NCBI RefSeq assembly: GCF_013359775.1
Contig: NZ_JABMCI010000066.1
Coordinates: forward strand, 186,001 to 250,000
From: Cellulomonas humilata
Lineage (GTDB): Bacteria; Actinomycetota; Actinomycetes; Actinomycetales; Cellulomonadaceae
DNA: 64,000 bases
Reading direction: 5' to 3'
Below the pieces are notes generated by a model, which was not told the DNA's origin, ran no database searches, and saw only the letters and a list, made by a program, of their open reading frames with translations. A program made the translations under genes and the position numbers. Of this stretch, positions 16,635-25,974 are shown one piece after another. How positions within the stretch are numbered: position 1 is the first letter of the stretch; every line of letters starts with the position of its first letter.

Positions 16635-17833
16635 TGGACTTCGCGCCCGACGCGGTGACGATCGACATGGTCGCGCGCACGCAGCGGTTCCTGGACGAGC
16701 ACGTCTACCCCGCCGAGCCGGTGCTGGAGGCGGAGCTGGCGGCGACGCCGACCGAGTGGGGCACCCGGCCGGTGGTCCGGCGGCTGCAGGGGCTGGCCAG
16801 CGAGCAGGGCCTCTGGAACCTCTTCCTGCCCAGCGTCCTGACCACCCTCCAGTACGCGCCGGTCGCCGAGCTCACCGGCCGCAGCCCTCGCCTGGCCCCG
16901 GCCGCGTTCAACTGCGCCGCTCCGGACACCGGCAACATGGAGCTGCTCTCCGAGTTCGGCACGCCCGAGCAGAAGGAGGAGTGGCTGGAACCGCTCCTCG
17001 ACGCCGAGATCCGCTCCGCGTTCTGCATGACCGAGCCGGACGTGGCGTCGTCGGACGCCTCGCAGATCGCCACCCGCATCGTCCGCGACGGTGACGAGTA
17101 CGCGATCACCGGCCGCAAGTGGTGGTCGACCGGCGCCATGAACCCCGAGTGCGCGCTGCTGGTGGTCATGGGTGCCACGGACCCGTCGGCGGAGCGGCAC
17201 CGCCGGCAGAGCATGGTGCTGGTGCCCCGGGACGCCCCGGGCGTGCGGATCGTGCGGCCGCTGACCGTGTTCGGGTACGACGACCGCGACCACGGCGGGC
17301 ACGCGGAGATCGTGTTCGAGGACGTGCGCGTCCCGGTCGCCAACATCCTGGCCGGGGAGGGCGAGGGGTTCGCGATCGCGCAGGCGCGGCTCGGCCCGGG
17401 CCGGATCCACCACTGCATGCGTTCGCTCGGCATGGCGGAGCGGGCGATGGACCTGGTCGTGGAGCGTGCGACGTCCCGCACCGCGTTCGGGAAGCGCCTG
17501 GCGGACCAGGGGGTGGTGCGCGAGTGGGTGGCCGAGTCCCGGCTGCAGATCGAGGCCCTGCGCCTGCTGGTGCTCAAGACCGCCTGGCTGATGGACACGG
17601 TCGGCAACCGCGCGGCCATGACCGAGATCCAGGCCATCAAGATCGCGGTCCCACGGGCCGTGCAGCAGATCCTCGACCGCGCCATCCAGCTGTTCGGCGC
17701 GGCCGGCCTGTCCGGCGACCAGCCGCTGGCCGAGATGTTCGCCGCCGCCCGGGCCCTGCGCCTGGCCGACGGTCCCGACGAGGTCCATCTCGCCTCACTC
17801 GGGCGAGCCCAGCTCACGACGAAAGGACAATGA
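16634..17833 (+). CDS. Acyl-CoA dehydrogenase, ACAD10/11 or LvaC-like
   Basis: A 399-residue acyl-CoA dehydrogenase with AFCMTEPDVASSDAS, KWWSTGAMN and RTAFGKRLADQGVV, diagnostic of the ACAD10/11 subgroup. The C-terminus ADGPDEVHLASLGR lacks the usual YEGT block of short-chain ACADs. In the LvaC/ACAD11 model it converts 4-phosphoacyl-CoA to the 2-enoyl-CoA, moving the oxygen so that normal beta-oxidation can proceed. It overlaps the kinase stop and lies 1 bp before the ligase gene. Confidence 0.88.
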   Translation: MDFAPDAVTIDMVARTQRFLDEHVYPAEPVLEAELAATPTEWGTRPVVRRLQGLASEQGLWNLFLPSVLTTLQYAPVAELTGRSPRLAPAAFNCAAPDTGNMELLSEFGTPEQKEEWLEPLLDAEIRSAFCMTEPDVASSDASQIATRIVRDGDEYAITGRKWWSTGAMNPECALLVVMGATDPSAERHRRQSMVLVPRDAPGVRIVRPLTVFGYDDRDHGGHAEIVFEDVRVPVANILAGEGEGFAIAQARLGPGRIHHCMRSLGMAERAMDLVVERATSRTAFGKRLADQGVVREWVAESRLQIEALRLLVLKTAWLMDTVGNRAAMTEIQAIKIAVPRAVQQILDRAIQLFGAAGLSGDQPLAEMFAAARALRLADGPDEVHLASLGRAQLTTKGQ

Positions 17834-17834
17834 C

Positions 17835-19415
17835 ATGACTGATCAGGCTCTCGATGGCGCGGGCTACGCCAGCCTGTCCGTCGCGGCGATCCTCGCCGAG
17901 ACCGCCCATCGCCATCCCGACCGCACGGCGTTCCTCCTGGGCGACCAGGTGGTCCGCTACGGCGAGCTGTGGGACCAGACCCGTTCCTACGCCGGTGCCC
18001 TCCGGGCTCGCGGCATCGGGCCTGGCGACCGTGTCGCCATGATCGTGCCGAACGTGCCCGACTTCGCCCGCGTCTACTACGGGGTGCTGGCCCTGGGCGC
18101 GGTCGTCGTGCCGGTCCACCTGCTGTTCAAGGCCGACGAGATCGAGTTCGTCCTGCGCGACTCGGGCGCGACTCTCCTGGTCGCGGCCGCGCCGATGCTC
18201 GCCGAGGCGGCACCCGCCGCGGCACGGGCCGGCATCCCGCTGCTCACGGTGCTGGTCCCGGACGGCATGGCGGTCCCGTTCCCGCGTCTCGAGGACGAGG
18301 CCGCGGCGGCGGACCCGGTCGACCGGTACGAGTCCGTGCACCCGATCAGCGCCGCGACGATCCTCTACACGAGCGGCACCACGGGCCGTCCCAAGGGGGC
18401 GGTCGGCTCGCACCTGTCGATCGTCGAGCAGGTCCACGTGGCCCTGATCGACCTGTTCGACATGCGCCGCGACGACGTCGTCTTCGGCGGGCTCCCGCTG
18501 TTCCACACGTTCGGGCAGGTCTCGGTGATGAACACCGCGTTCCGCCGCGGCGCCGCGGTGATCCTGCTGCCGAAGTTCGACCCGGACCAGGCGCTCGCAC
18601 AGATGGTCCACCACGGCGCCACGGTGTTCACGGCGGTCCCGACCATGTACATCGGCCTCATCCAGGCCGCCGCGCGCAGCCTCGACCGGCCACCTCTGCG
18701 CTACGCGGTGTCCGGCGGTGCGGCGCTGCCGGTGGCGGTGCTCGAGGCGTTCTCCCGCGACTTCGGCGCCGAGGTGCACGAGGGGTACGGGCTGACCGAG
18801 ACGTCGCCGGCCGTCGCGTTCAACCGCGTGGGCGAGCCGATCCGGCCCGGCACGGTGGGCCGCCCGCTCTGGGGGGTCGACATCGAGATCGCGGACGCGA
18901 ACGTCGACGACCGGATCGTGCACCTGCCCGCCGGCGAGCTCGGCGAGATCGTCGTCCGCGGGCACGCCCTGTTCAAGGGCTACCTGGGCAACCCGGAGGC
19001 GTCGGCCGCCGCCGTGGTGGACGGCTGGTTCCGCACGGGTGACCTGGGCACCAAGGACGCGGACGACATCGTGACGATCGTCGACCGCAAGAAGGACATG
19101 ATCGTCCGCAACGGCTACAACGTGTACCCGAGCGAGGTCGAGGACGTGATGATGCGGCACCCCGCGGTGGCGTTCGCCGCGGTGTTCGGGCTCCCCGACG
19201 AGGCGCGCGGCCAGGAGGTGCACGCCGCCGTGGTGCTGCTCGACGGGCACGAGGCGACGCCCGAGGAGCTGGTGGCGTTCACCCAGGAGCGCATCGCGGC
19301 CTACAAGTACCCGCGCGTCGTGCACCTGGTCGACGCCCTGCCCCTCGGCGGGAGCGGCAAGGTGCTCAAGCGCGAGCTGGTGGCGCAGTTCTCCCAGGAG
19401 CCCGTCGAGGCCTGA
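17835..19415 (+). CDS. Fatty-acid-type acyl-CoA synthetase (AMP-forming)
   Basis: A 526-residue adenylate-forming CoA ligase. Core motifs: YTSGTTGRPKGA (phosphate loop), YGLTETSP, GWFRTGDLG, the hinge DRKKDMIVRNGYN and the C-terminal lysine in GGSGKVLKREL. It activates a free acid with ATP and CoA for the dehydrogenases upstream. AAGGA sits well before the ATG. Third gene of the kinase-ACAD-ligase operon, followed by a terminator. Confidence 0.93.
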   Translation: MTDQALDGAGYASLSVAAILAETAHRHPDRTAFLLGDQVVRYGELWDQTRSYAGALRARGIGPGDRVAMIVPNVPDFARVYYGVLALGAVVVPVHLLFKADEIEFVLRDSGATLLVAAAPMLAEAAPAAARAGIPLLTVLVPDGMAVPFPRLEDEAAAADPVDRYESVHPISAATILYTSGTTGRPKGAVGSHLSIVEQVHVALIDLFDMRRDDVVFGGLPLFHTFGQVSVMNTAFRRGAAVILLPKFDPDQALAQMVHHGATVFTAVPTMYIGLIQAAARSLDRPPLRYAVSGGAALPVAVLEAFSRDFGAEVHEGYGLTETSPAVAFNRVGEPIRPGTVGRPLWGVDIEIADANVDDRIVHLPAGELGEIVVRGHALFKGYLGNPEASAAAVVDGWFRTGDLGTKDADDIVTIVDRKKDMIVRNGYNVYPSEVEDVMMRHPAVAFAAVFGLPDEARGQEVHAAVVLLDGHEATPEELVAFTQERIAAYKYPRVVHLVDALPLGGSGKVLKRELVAQFSQEPVEA

Positions 19416-19424
19416 GACGCAGAG

Positions 19425-19461
19425 CGGAGGCCCGGCCCCCCTGGTGGGGACCGGGCCTCCG
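19425..19461. terminator. Bidirectional terminator
   Basis: An inverted repeat with 11-bp arms (CGGAGGCCCGG and its complement) plus an inner 4-bp C/G stem. It lies between the convergent ligase and substrate-binding-protein genes. Confidence 0.78.
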
Positions 19462-19474
19462 GTGCGTGCGGGGC

Positions 19475-20740
19475 TCAGGCGGTCGGGATGCCGTCGCCCT
19501 CGAGCGCCACCGGCTCGCCCGTGTACGGCACGACGTCCCCGTCGCCGCCGTCCGTGGTGAACACGTCGCCGACGTAGTCCTGGACGCCCTGGTCCACCGC
19601 GGTGATGCCCACGCCCTCGAACGCCGCGTGGCTGTCCTTGGAGAAGCTCAGGGGCACGATGCCGTTGCCGGTCAGGGCTCCCACCTCGAGGGCGTCGAGC
19701 ACGCTCTCGCGCGTCGGGTCGTCGCCGGCCTTGGCCAGCGCCTGCGCGAACAGGAAGCCGACCGACATCCCGAACACGGTGTTCCCGCTGAACGGCGCGC
19801 CTCCGTTGTACTCGTCGTTGATCTCCCGGAACAGGGCGACCCACTCGTCGTCCGGGCTGAACGGCAGGTAGTTGGAGCTGACGAAGCCCTGGAGCAGCAG
19901 GGGCGCGACGTCCTCGCCGAGGTAGCCCACCAGTGTCGGGTAGTCGCCGCCGGACGACGACGACACCCACTGCGCCTGGTACTTCATCTTGGCGGCCGTG
20001 CCGAGCGCCAGGGCCGTGAACCCGTTCACCGTGGCCAGGAAGTTGACCTCGCAGCCGGCCGCCTGCATGGCGCCGATCTGCGCGACGACATCCTGCACCG
20101 AGACGGAGTAGGTCTGCGTCGAGGCGAGCCCGTCCGCGCCGAGCACGGTGATCAGCCCGGTGGTGAAGTCGGTGCCGAAGTCGTCGTCCTGGCCGAGCAC
20201 GCAGTACGTCTTGCCGGGCCACGTCTCCTGCGCGTAGGTGGCCAGCGCCTTGGCCTCGACGATGTAGCTGGCGTTGTACGCGAACGTCCACGGGTACGTG
20301 CCCGGCTGGTCCCACTTGGGGCTGCCCGAGGCGACGAACAGGTCCGGCACCTCGTTCTCGTTGAGGTAGTCGACCACCGACGAGTGCGTGGGCGTGCCCA
20401 GGCCGTTGAGGACCGCGAACACCTCGTCCTCCTGCACGAGCTCGCGCACGACCGTCTGCGTGGTGGCCGGGTTGTAGCCGTCGTCCTTGACCACGTACTC
20501 GATGCTGCGGCCGTTGATCCCGCCGTTGTCGTTGACGTAGTCGAAGTACGCCTTCGTCGCTGCCGAGATGGAGGAGTAGCCCGCGGCCGCCGGGCCGGTG
20601 AGCGGTGTGTGCGTGCCGACCGTGATCGTGTCGTCCGTGACGCCGGGTGACGCCTCCGGGGTAGAGCAGGCGGACAGGCCCGCCGCGGCGAGGGCCGCGA
20701 CCGCCAGCACTGCGGGGACGGACCGGGAGCGCTGTGACAT
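19475..20740 (-). CDS. Branched-chain-amino-acid-type ABC substrate-binding lipoprotein
   Basis: A 421-residue type I periplasmic-binding protein of the LivK/Peripla_BP_6 family. It has a lipoprotein signal (lipobox LSACS near residue 25) and then TITVGTHTPLTGPAAAGY, the typical start of this fold. Members with permeases and ATPases of the HAAT class often import aromatic or aliphatic acids rather than amino acids, and the catabolic setting here favours that. Last gene of a five-gene transporter operon with only 5 bp between it and the permease stop. Confidence 0.88.
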   Translation of the reverse strand: MSQRSRSVPAVLAVAALAAAGLSACSTPEASPGVTDDTITVGTHTPLTGPAAAGYSSISAATKAYFDYVNDNGGINGRSIEYVVKDDGYNPATTQTVVRELVQEDEVFAVLNGLGTPTHSSVVDYLNENEVPDLFVASGSPKWDQPGTYPWTFAYNASYIVEAKALATYAQETWPGKTYCVLGQDDDFGTDFTTGLITVLGADGLASTQTYSVSVQDVVAQIGAMQAAGCEVNFLATVNGFTALALGTAAKMKYQAQWVSSSSGGDYPTLVGYLGEDVAPLLLQGFVSSNYLPFSPDDEWVALFREINDEYNGGAPFSGNTVFGMSVGFLFAQALAKAGDDPTRESVLDALEVGALTGNGIVPLSFSKDSHAAFEGVGITAVDQGVQDYVGDVFTTDGGDGDVVPYTGEPVALEGDGIPTA

Positions 20741-20745
20741 CGGTG

Positions 20746-21837
20746 TCACCTCTGTTCTTCGGTAGGGACGAGGACCTTCTGTGGAGCGGGTTCGTCGATC
20801 TGACGGGGTGTGTCGGGGGGTCGGCGCCGGCGTCGGGACGCGAGCGCACCGTGCAGGCCCTGGGGGGCGAGCGCCATGACGGTGATGAGCAGGAGGCCGA
20901 ACACCAGGACCGCGAGGTTGCCGTCCAGGCGCTGGGCGGCGTCGGTCGGCAGCCCCGCGGTGAGCCGGCCGATGAGCCACGGCAGGAGCACGATGACGGC
21001 CGAGCCGAGCGCCGCGCCGAGGATGCTGCCCAGCCCGCCGATCACCACGGCGACCACGAGCAGCAGCGAGAACCCCAGGGTGTACGCGCCCGGGCTCACG
21101 GCCTGCGCGACGAAGCACAGGACCGCACCGCCCAGGCCCGCGGCGACCGAGCTGGCCGCGAACGCCAGCACCTTGACGCGCCCCGCGGGGATACCGCTGA
21201 GCCGGGCGGCCACCTCGTCGTCGCGGACCGCCTGCATCCGCAGCCCGAACCGACCGCCGCGCAGCAGGGCCAGGCCGGTCACGACGACGGCCGCGACGAC
21301 GACCGCCACCATCGCCTGCCACTGCTCGAGCGCGATGATCCGGCGCAGCGCGTCGGGCACGCCCTCGAAGTCGGTCTGAACCCCCTGGTCGCCGTGCAGC
21401 ACGGTGGACCAGGTGGAGGCGACCGCGGGCAGCGCGACGACGACGGCGAGCGTCAGGCCGGCCAGGTACGGGCCGGACAGGCGCGCGGCGGCGAGCCCGA
21501 GCAGGAGACCGACGACCGCGCTCGCGGCTGCACCGGCGAGCAGGGCGACGACGAAGCGCGCCGCCCCCTCGAACGGCAGAGCGTTGCTGGTCAGGGCGTA
21601 CCCGTACCCGCCGACCGCCATGAGCGCGGCGTGCCCGAGGGACAGCTGCCCGGTGGCGCCGACGAGCACCGTGAGCCCGGCGGTCGCGCACAGGTACGCG
21701 GCGACGAGGGCGAGCTGGTAGTTGCGGAACGGGTCGAGCGCGAACGTGCCCAGCAGGGCGACGGCGGTCCAGCCGGCCGCGAGCGCAAGCGTGCGGACGA
21801 GCGGTCGCTGCCCCGGCAGGCGCTGGCGGCGGTTCAT
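20746..21837 (-). CDS. HAAT-family ABC permease, LivM-like
   Basis: A 363-residue inner-membrane permease with 8-10 helices and the LivM-type signature GQLSLGHAALMAVGGYG near residue 65. It has an Arg/Pro-rich cytoplasmic tail. It overlaps the stop of the LivH-like gene by 4 bp (ATGA), so both permease halves are translated together. Confidence 0.88.
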   Translation of the reverse strand: MNRRQRLPGQRPLVRTLALAAGWTAVALLGTFALDPFRNYQLALVAAYLCATAGLTVLVGATGQLSLGHAALMAVGGYGYALTSNALPFEGAARFVVALLAGAAASAVVGLLLGLAAARLSGPYLAGLTLAVVVALPAVASTWSTVLHGDQGVQTDFEGVPDALRRIIALEQWQAMVAVVVAAVVVTGLALLRGGRFGLRMQAVRDDEVAARLSGIPAGRVKVLAFAASSVAAGLGGAVLCFVAQAVSPGAYTLGFSLLLVVAVVIGGLGSILGAALGSAVIVLLPWLIGRLTAGLPTDAAQRLDGNLAVLVFGLLLITVMALAPQGLHGALASRRRRRPPDTPRQIDEPAPQKVLVPTEEQR

Positions 21838-22712
21838 GCGTGCCTCGCTGCCGCGGCCGCGAACAGGCCCGCCGGTCGGAGCAGGAGCACCAGCACCAGC
21901 AGCGCCAGGACTGCCAGCGGCACCAGCCCGGCGCCCAGGTACCCGGTCACCAGGCTCATCGCGACGCCGACCACGACGCCGCCGACCAGGGCACCGACCG
22001 GCGAGTCCAGCCCGCCGACCACCGCGACCGTGAAGCCGAGCACGAAGAGCGAGTCGGTGGCGTGCGGGTTCAGGCCCAGGCTGGTCGGCACCAGGAGCAG
22101 GGCGGCGAGCGACCCGACGACGCTGGAGAGCACCCAGCCGATGGTGACGGTGCGCGAGACCCGGACGCCCAGCAGCCGGGACACCTCGGGGGCGAACGCG
22201 GCGGCCCGCATCTGCAGGCCGAGCGAGGTCCACCGGAACAGGACGGCCAGCACGACCATGACCACGACCGCGGTGACCAGCACGAACAGGTCGTACGGGG
22301 ACAGCAGCGGCACGCCGCCGACGAGCACCGCGCTGTCGTCGAACGGGACGCGTACCGGCCGGTAGTCCGGACCGAACACGATCCCGAGCGTCGACTGGAG
22401 CACCATCACCAGCCCGATCGCCAGGATGACCCCCGACAGCGGCGAGCGGGGCGACGCGAACCGCATGACCCCGCGCTCGACGGCGAACCCGAGGAGCGCC
22501 CCGGACACGAGCGCGGCCAGCAGCCCGAGCCAGTAGCTCCCGGTCAGCGAGGTCACCTCGAACGCGACGTAGGTGCTGACCACCGCCATGGCGCCCTGCG
22601 CGAAGTTGATGACGCGTGCGCCGCGCCAGATCAGCACGAGGGCGAGCGCGAACAGTGCCAGGACGGCGCCGCGCGCGAGGCCGGTGCCCAGGAGGAAGAC
22701 GAGTCGGTCCAT
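21834..22712 (-). CDS. HAAT-family ABC permease, LivH-like
   Basis: A 292-residue permease with about eight helices and the LivH hallmark ARVINFAQGAMAVVSTY near residues 32-48. It pairs with the LivM-like subunit. The ATG overlaps the stop of the upstream ATPase gene (TGATG). Confidence 0.88.
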   Translation of the reverse strand: MDRLVFLLGTGLARGAVLALFALALVLIWRGARVINFAQGAMAVVSTYVAFEVTSLTGSYWLGLLAALVSGALLGFAVERGVMRFASPRSPLSGVILAIGLVMVLQSTLGIVFGPDYRPVRVPFDDSAVLVGGVPLLSPYDLFVLVTAVVVMVVLAVLFRWTSLGLQMRAAAFAPEVSRLLGVRVSRTVTIGWVLSSVVGSLAALLLVPTSLGLNPHATDSLFVLGFTVAVVGGLDSPVGALVGGVVVGVAMSLVTGYLGAGLVPLAVLALLVLVLLLRPAGLFAAAAARHA

Positions 22713-23422
22713 CAGAACCCCAGGTAGGCGTGGCGGAGGCGCTCGTCGGCCGCGAGCTCGTGGGCCGGGCGCGACGCCACGACCTGGCCGAGCCCGAGGA
22801 CGACCCCGTGGTCGGCCACCGACAGCGCGCCGACCACGTTCTGCTCGGCGAGCAGGACGGTGAGCCCGGTCCGGTCGGCCAGGCTGCGCAGGACGCCCAT
22901 GATCTGGGCGACCACGCGGGGGGCCAGGCCCAGCGACGGCTCGTCGAGCAGCAGGACCGTGGGCCGCGCGACCAGCGCCCGGCCGAGCGCGAGCATCTGC
23001 CGCTCCCCGCCGGAGAGCTGGTGGCCGGCGTGGTTCCTGCGCCGCGCCAGCGGCTCGAACAGGGCGTAGACCTCGGCGATCGCCGCCCGCCGGTCGGCCC
23101 CGCGCCACAGCCCACCGAGCCGCAGGTTCTCGTCCACGGTCAGCTCGGCCACGACGCCGCGACCCTCCGGCACGTGCGCGAGCCCGTTCCGGACGCGGTC
23201 CTCGACGCTCACCCCCGCCAGGTCCCGGCCGGCCATCCGGACGGTGCCACGGGTCGGCGGCACCAGCGCGCTGAGGGTGCGCAGCAGGGTCGTCTTGCCC
23301 GCGCCGTTGGCCCCGACGAGCGCGACGATGCTGCCCGCCGGCACGTCGAGGTCCACGTCGCGCAGCACCGGCGCGCCGCCGTACCCGACCGTGAGGCCCC
23401 GGACCTCGAGCAGCGCGCTCAC
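22712..23422 (-). CDS. HAAT-family ABC ATPase, LivF-like
   Basis: A 236-residue ATPase with Walker A GANGAGKTT, signature QLSGGERQMLAL and Walker B VLLLDEPSLGLAP, the last typical of LivF. The GTG at 23422 overlaps the LivG-like stop by 4 bp (GTGA). The frame is open further upstream, but that part is the LivG coding region read in another frame. Confidence 0.9.
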   Translation of the reverse strand: MSALLEVRGLTVGYGGAPVLRDVDLDVPAGSIVALVGANGAGKTTLLRTLSALVPPTRGTVRMAGRDLAGVSVEDRVRNGLAHVPEGRGVVAELTVDENLRLGGLWRGADRRAAIAEVYALFEPLARRRNHAGHQLSGGERQMLALGRALVARPTVLLLDEPSLGLAPRVVAQIMGVLRSLADRTGLTVLLAEQNVVGALSVADHGVVLGLGQVVASRPAHELAADERLRHAYLGF

Positions 23423-24162
23423 GACGCCGTCACCTCGATCCCCAGGTAGGCCTCGTCGACCGCGGGGTCGCCGGCGACCTCGTCGGGGGTGCCGGACGCG
23501 ATCACGCGGCCGAAGTCGAGCACCACCACGCGGTCGCACACGCCCATCACGAAGTCGACGTGGTGCTCCACCAGCAGCACGGCGCAGCCGGTGGCCGCGG
23601 TGTGCCGGACCAGGTCGCCGAGCGCCGCGATGTCGTCGGTGCCGAGGCCCCCGGCAGGCTCGTCGAGGAGCAGCAGCCGCGGTTCGGCGACCAGTGCCCG
23701 GGCCAGCGCGACCTTCTTCTGGTCCGGGTAGGGCAGGTCGCCGACGGGTCGGTCGGCGTGCTCCGCGAGTCCGAGGTCGGCCAGCTGTCGCTGCGTGTCG
23801 GACCCGGGGTCGTGCGCGTCCAGCCGGCCGGCCAGCACGTTCTCACGGACCGTGAGGCCGCGGAACAGCCCGAGCCCCTGGAGCGTGCGGGCGACGCCGC
23901 GCGCGGCCAGGCGCACCGGGTCGGGCGCCAGGGGCAGGCCGCCGACGGCGATGCTGCCCGCGCTGGGGCGCACCAGGCCGCAGACCGCGTTGAAGAGCGT
24001 CGTCTTGCCCGCGCCATTGGGCCCGATGAGGCCGACGACCTCGCCCTCGTCGACGTGCAGCGAGACGTCGTCGAGGGCGGCGAGGCCGCCGAACCGCACG
24101 CTGAGGCCGCGGACGGCAAGGCGCGGGGCACCCTCTCGGGGAGGAGCAGTCAGTGCGGACAT
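23419..24162 (-). CDS. HAAT-family ABC ATPase, LivG-like
   Basis: A 247-residue ATPase with Walker A GPNGAGKTTLFNAVCG, as in LivG proteins, and Walker B LLLLDEPAGGL. The signature segment, LPYPDQKKVALARAL, departs from the usual LSGGQ form. First gene of the transporter operon. ATG 24162 has an AGAGGTG ribosome-binding site, and a copy of the island's operator lies 40 bp upstream, so transport is probably induced together with catabolism. Confidence 0.9.
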   Translation of the reverse strand: MSALTAPPREGAPRLAVRGLSVRFGGLAALDDVSLHVDEGEVVGLIGPNGAGKTTLFNAVCGLVRPSAGSIAVGGLPLAPDPVRLAARGVARTLQGLGLFRGLTVRENVLAGRLDAHDPGSDTQRQLADLGLAEHADRPVGDLPYPDQKKVALARALVAEPRLLLLDEPAGGLGTDDIAALGDLVRHTAATGCAVLLVEHHVDFVMGVCDRVVVLDFGRVIASGTPDEVAGDPAVDEAYLGIEVTAS

Positions 24163-24201
24163 CGGCACCTCTTCGTGTCGGTGAGGACGAACGTACAACA
24201 G

Positions 24202-24220
24202 AAACCGACCGGACGGTATG
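24202..24220. promoter_or_regulatory. TetR-type palindromic operator, copy 3
   Basis: AAACCGACCGGACGGTATG, one base short of the full left arm found in the other copies (A for T). It lies in the 99-bp gap between the SDR gene and the transporter operon, indicating a separate promoter for the latter. Confidence 0.65.
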
Positions 24221-24261
24221 TCCTTCCGAGAACAGTTCTGTCACGGTCGTGCGGGGGTCGG

Positions 24262-24996
24262 TCAGGAGTGCGGGATGCCCGCGATCATGCCGCCGTCGAC
24301 CACCAGCTCGGTGCCGGTGGTGTAGGCGGAGTCGTCGGACGCGAGGAAGACCACCGTGCCCGCGACGTCGGCCGCGACCGCGGGCCGCCCGAGCGGGATG
24401 GCCGTCGCCGTGGGGTCCAGCCGCGCGGTCATGGGCGTGAGCACGAAGCCCGGGTGGACGGAGTTGACCCGGATGCCGTCGCGGCCCAGCTCGACCGCGA
24501 GCGACTTGGTCAGTCCGCGCACGCCGAACTTGGACGCGACGTAGCCGTGCAGGTGGTCGCCGCCGCGCATGCCCTCGACCGAGGAGATGTTGATGATCGA
24601 CCCGCGTCCGGCCGCCTTCATCACCGGCACCACGGCCTGCGCGCCCAGGAACACCCCGGTGAGGTTGACCGCGATGACGGCGTCCCACTTGGCCAGCGGG
24701 TAGTGGTCGATCGGCCCGGCGTTGGCGATGCCCGCGTTGTTCACCAGCACGTCGACCGCGCCGAAGGCGGCGAGCGTCCGGTCGACCGCGTCGGCCCAGC
24801 TCTCCGGGGAGGTGACGTCCAGGTGCACGGCCAGCGCGCGGTCGCCCAGCTCGGCGGCCAGCGCGGCAGCGGCGTCGTCGGCGAGGTCCGCGATCACGAC
24901 GCTCGCCCCGGCCGCGTGCAGGGCGCGCGAGAACGCCGACCCGAGCCCGCCCGCCGCGCCGCTGACCAGCGCGACGCGCCCGTCGAGCGTGCTCAC
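24262..24996 (-). CDS. Short-chain dehydrogenase/reductase
   Basis: A 244-residue classical SDR with SGAAGGLG, NNAG, the serine in NISSVEG and YVASK. Asp-Leu-Ala-Asp after the second strand suggests NAD rather than NADP. It likely oxidises a hydroxyacyl-CoA or a related alcohol. GTG 24996 overlaps the stop of the quinone-oxidoreductase-like gene by 4 bp. Confidence 0.88.
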   Translation of the reverse strand: MSTLDGRVALVSGAAGGLGSAFSRALHAAGASVVIADLADDAAAALAAELGDRALAVHLDVTSPESWADAVDRTLAAFGAVDVLVNNAGIANAGPIDHYPLAKWDAVIAVNLTGVFLGAQAVVPVMKAAGRGSIINISSVEGMRGGDHLHGYVASKFGVRGLTKSLAVELGRDGIRVNSVHPGFVLTPMTARLDPTATAIPLGRPAVAADVAGTVVFLASDDSAYTTGTELVVDGGMIAGIPHS

Positions 24997-25970
24997 GAGA
25001 CCCGCACCACGAGGCGCCCGGTGGTCCTGCCGTCGGCGAGTCGCTGCACCGCCGCGGGGGCGTCCTCGAACGCGACGACCTCACCGACGACCGGCCGGAC
25101 GCTCCCCTGGTCGATGAGCCGGGTGAGCTCGGTGTGCGCCGCGTCCACCAGCTCGGGCCGGCGCTGCGCGTAGAGCGCCCAGTGCAGGCCGAGCACGCCG
25201 TAGTTCTTCACCAGGGCGTGCCCGGCGTTGACGGCCTGGATCGTCCCGCCCGCGAAGCCGACCACGACGATCCGGCCCTCGAACGCGATGCACTTCGTGG
25301 ACTGCTCGAAGGCGGTCCCGCCGACGGGGTCGAACACCACGTCGGCACCCGCACCCGCGGTCTCCGCCTTGACCATCGCCACGACGTCCTGCGCCGACCG
25401 GTCGATCACGACCTCTGCACCGGCCTTCCGGGCGACCTCCGCCTTGGCCGCGCTGCCGACCACGCCGATCACCCGCGCCCCCGCGGCGGCCCCGAGCTGG
25501 ACGGCCGCCGTCCCCACGCCCCCGGCGGCTGCGTGCACGAGCAGGGTCTCGCCCGGTTGCAGGGCCGCGCGGCGGTGCAGGCCGAACCAGGCGGTCTGGT
25601 AGCCGATGGTCAGCGCGGCGGCCTCGGCGTCGTCGAGAGCAGCCGGGGCCGGGAACACCTCGCGCTCGTCGAGCACGGCGAGCTCCGAGAGGACGCCGAT
25701 CCGCGACCCGACCACCCGGTCGCCCAGCGCCACGCGCGACACCCCGTCGCTGACGCCCACCACCTCGCCGCACAGCTCGATGCCCGGGGAGAAGGGCAGC
25801 GCGGGGCGTACCTGGTACTCGCCGCGGGCGAGCAGCACGTCGGGGAAGTTCACCGCGACGGCGCGCACCCGGACGAGCACCTGCCCCGGGCCGGGCGTCG
25901 GATCGGCCACCTCGGCGAGCTGGAGGACGTCTGCCGGCTCGCCGTGCCGGGTCACGTGCCAGGCGCGCAC
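24993..25970 (-). CDS. NADPH:quinone oxidoreductase-like MDR protein
   Basis: A 325-residue zinc-free MDR enzyme of the QOR/crotonyl-CoA-reductase-like branch. It has NFPDVLLARGEYQ, the nucleotide motif HAAAGGVGTAAVQLG and no structural cysteine cluster. Such enzymes reduce enones or enoyl-CoA with NADPH. It starts 4 bp after the TetR stop at a GTG with no clear ribosome-binding site, so it probably relies on coupling. Confidence 0.85.
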   Translation of the reverse strand: MRAWHVTRHGEPADVLQLAEVADPTPGPGQVLVRVRAVAVNFPDVLLARGEYQVRPALPFSPGIELCGEVVGVSDGVSRVALGDRVVGSRIGVLSELAVLDEREVFPAPAALDDAEAAALTIGYQTAWFGLHRRAALQPGETLLVHAAAGGVGTAAVQLGAAAGARVIGVVGSAAKAEVARKAGAEVVIDRSAQDVVAMVKAETAGAGADVVFDPVGGTAFEQSTKCIAFEGRIVVVGFAGGTIQAVNAGHALVKNYGVLGLHWALYAQRRPELVDAAHTELTRLIDQGSVRPVVGEVVAFEDAPAAVQRLADGRTTGRLVVRVS

Positions 25971-25974
25971 GGGG

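Noticed and set aside
17814-20849. A 1011-residue - strand frame opposite the acyl-CoA synthetase and through the binding-protein gene
   Set aside because: No recognisable domain; it runs antisense to the ligase and out of frame through the LivK-like gene, both of which carry clear motifs.
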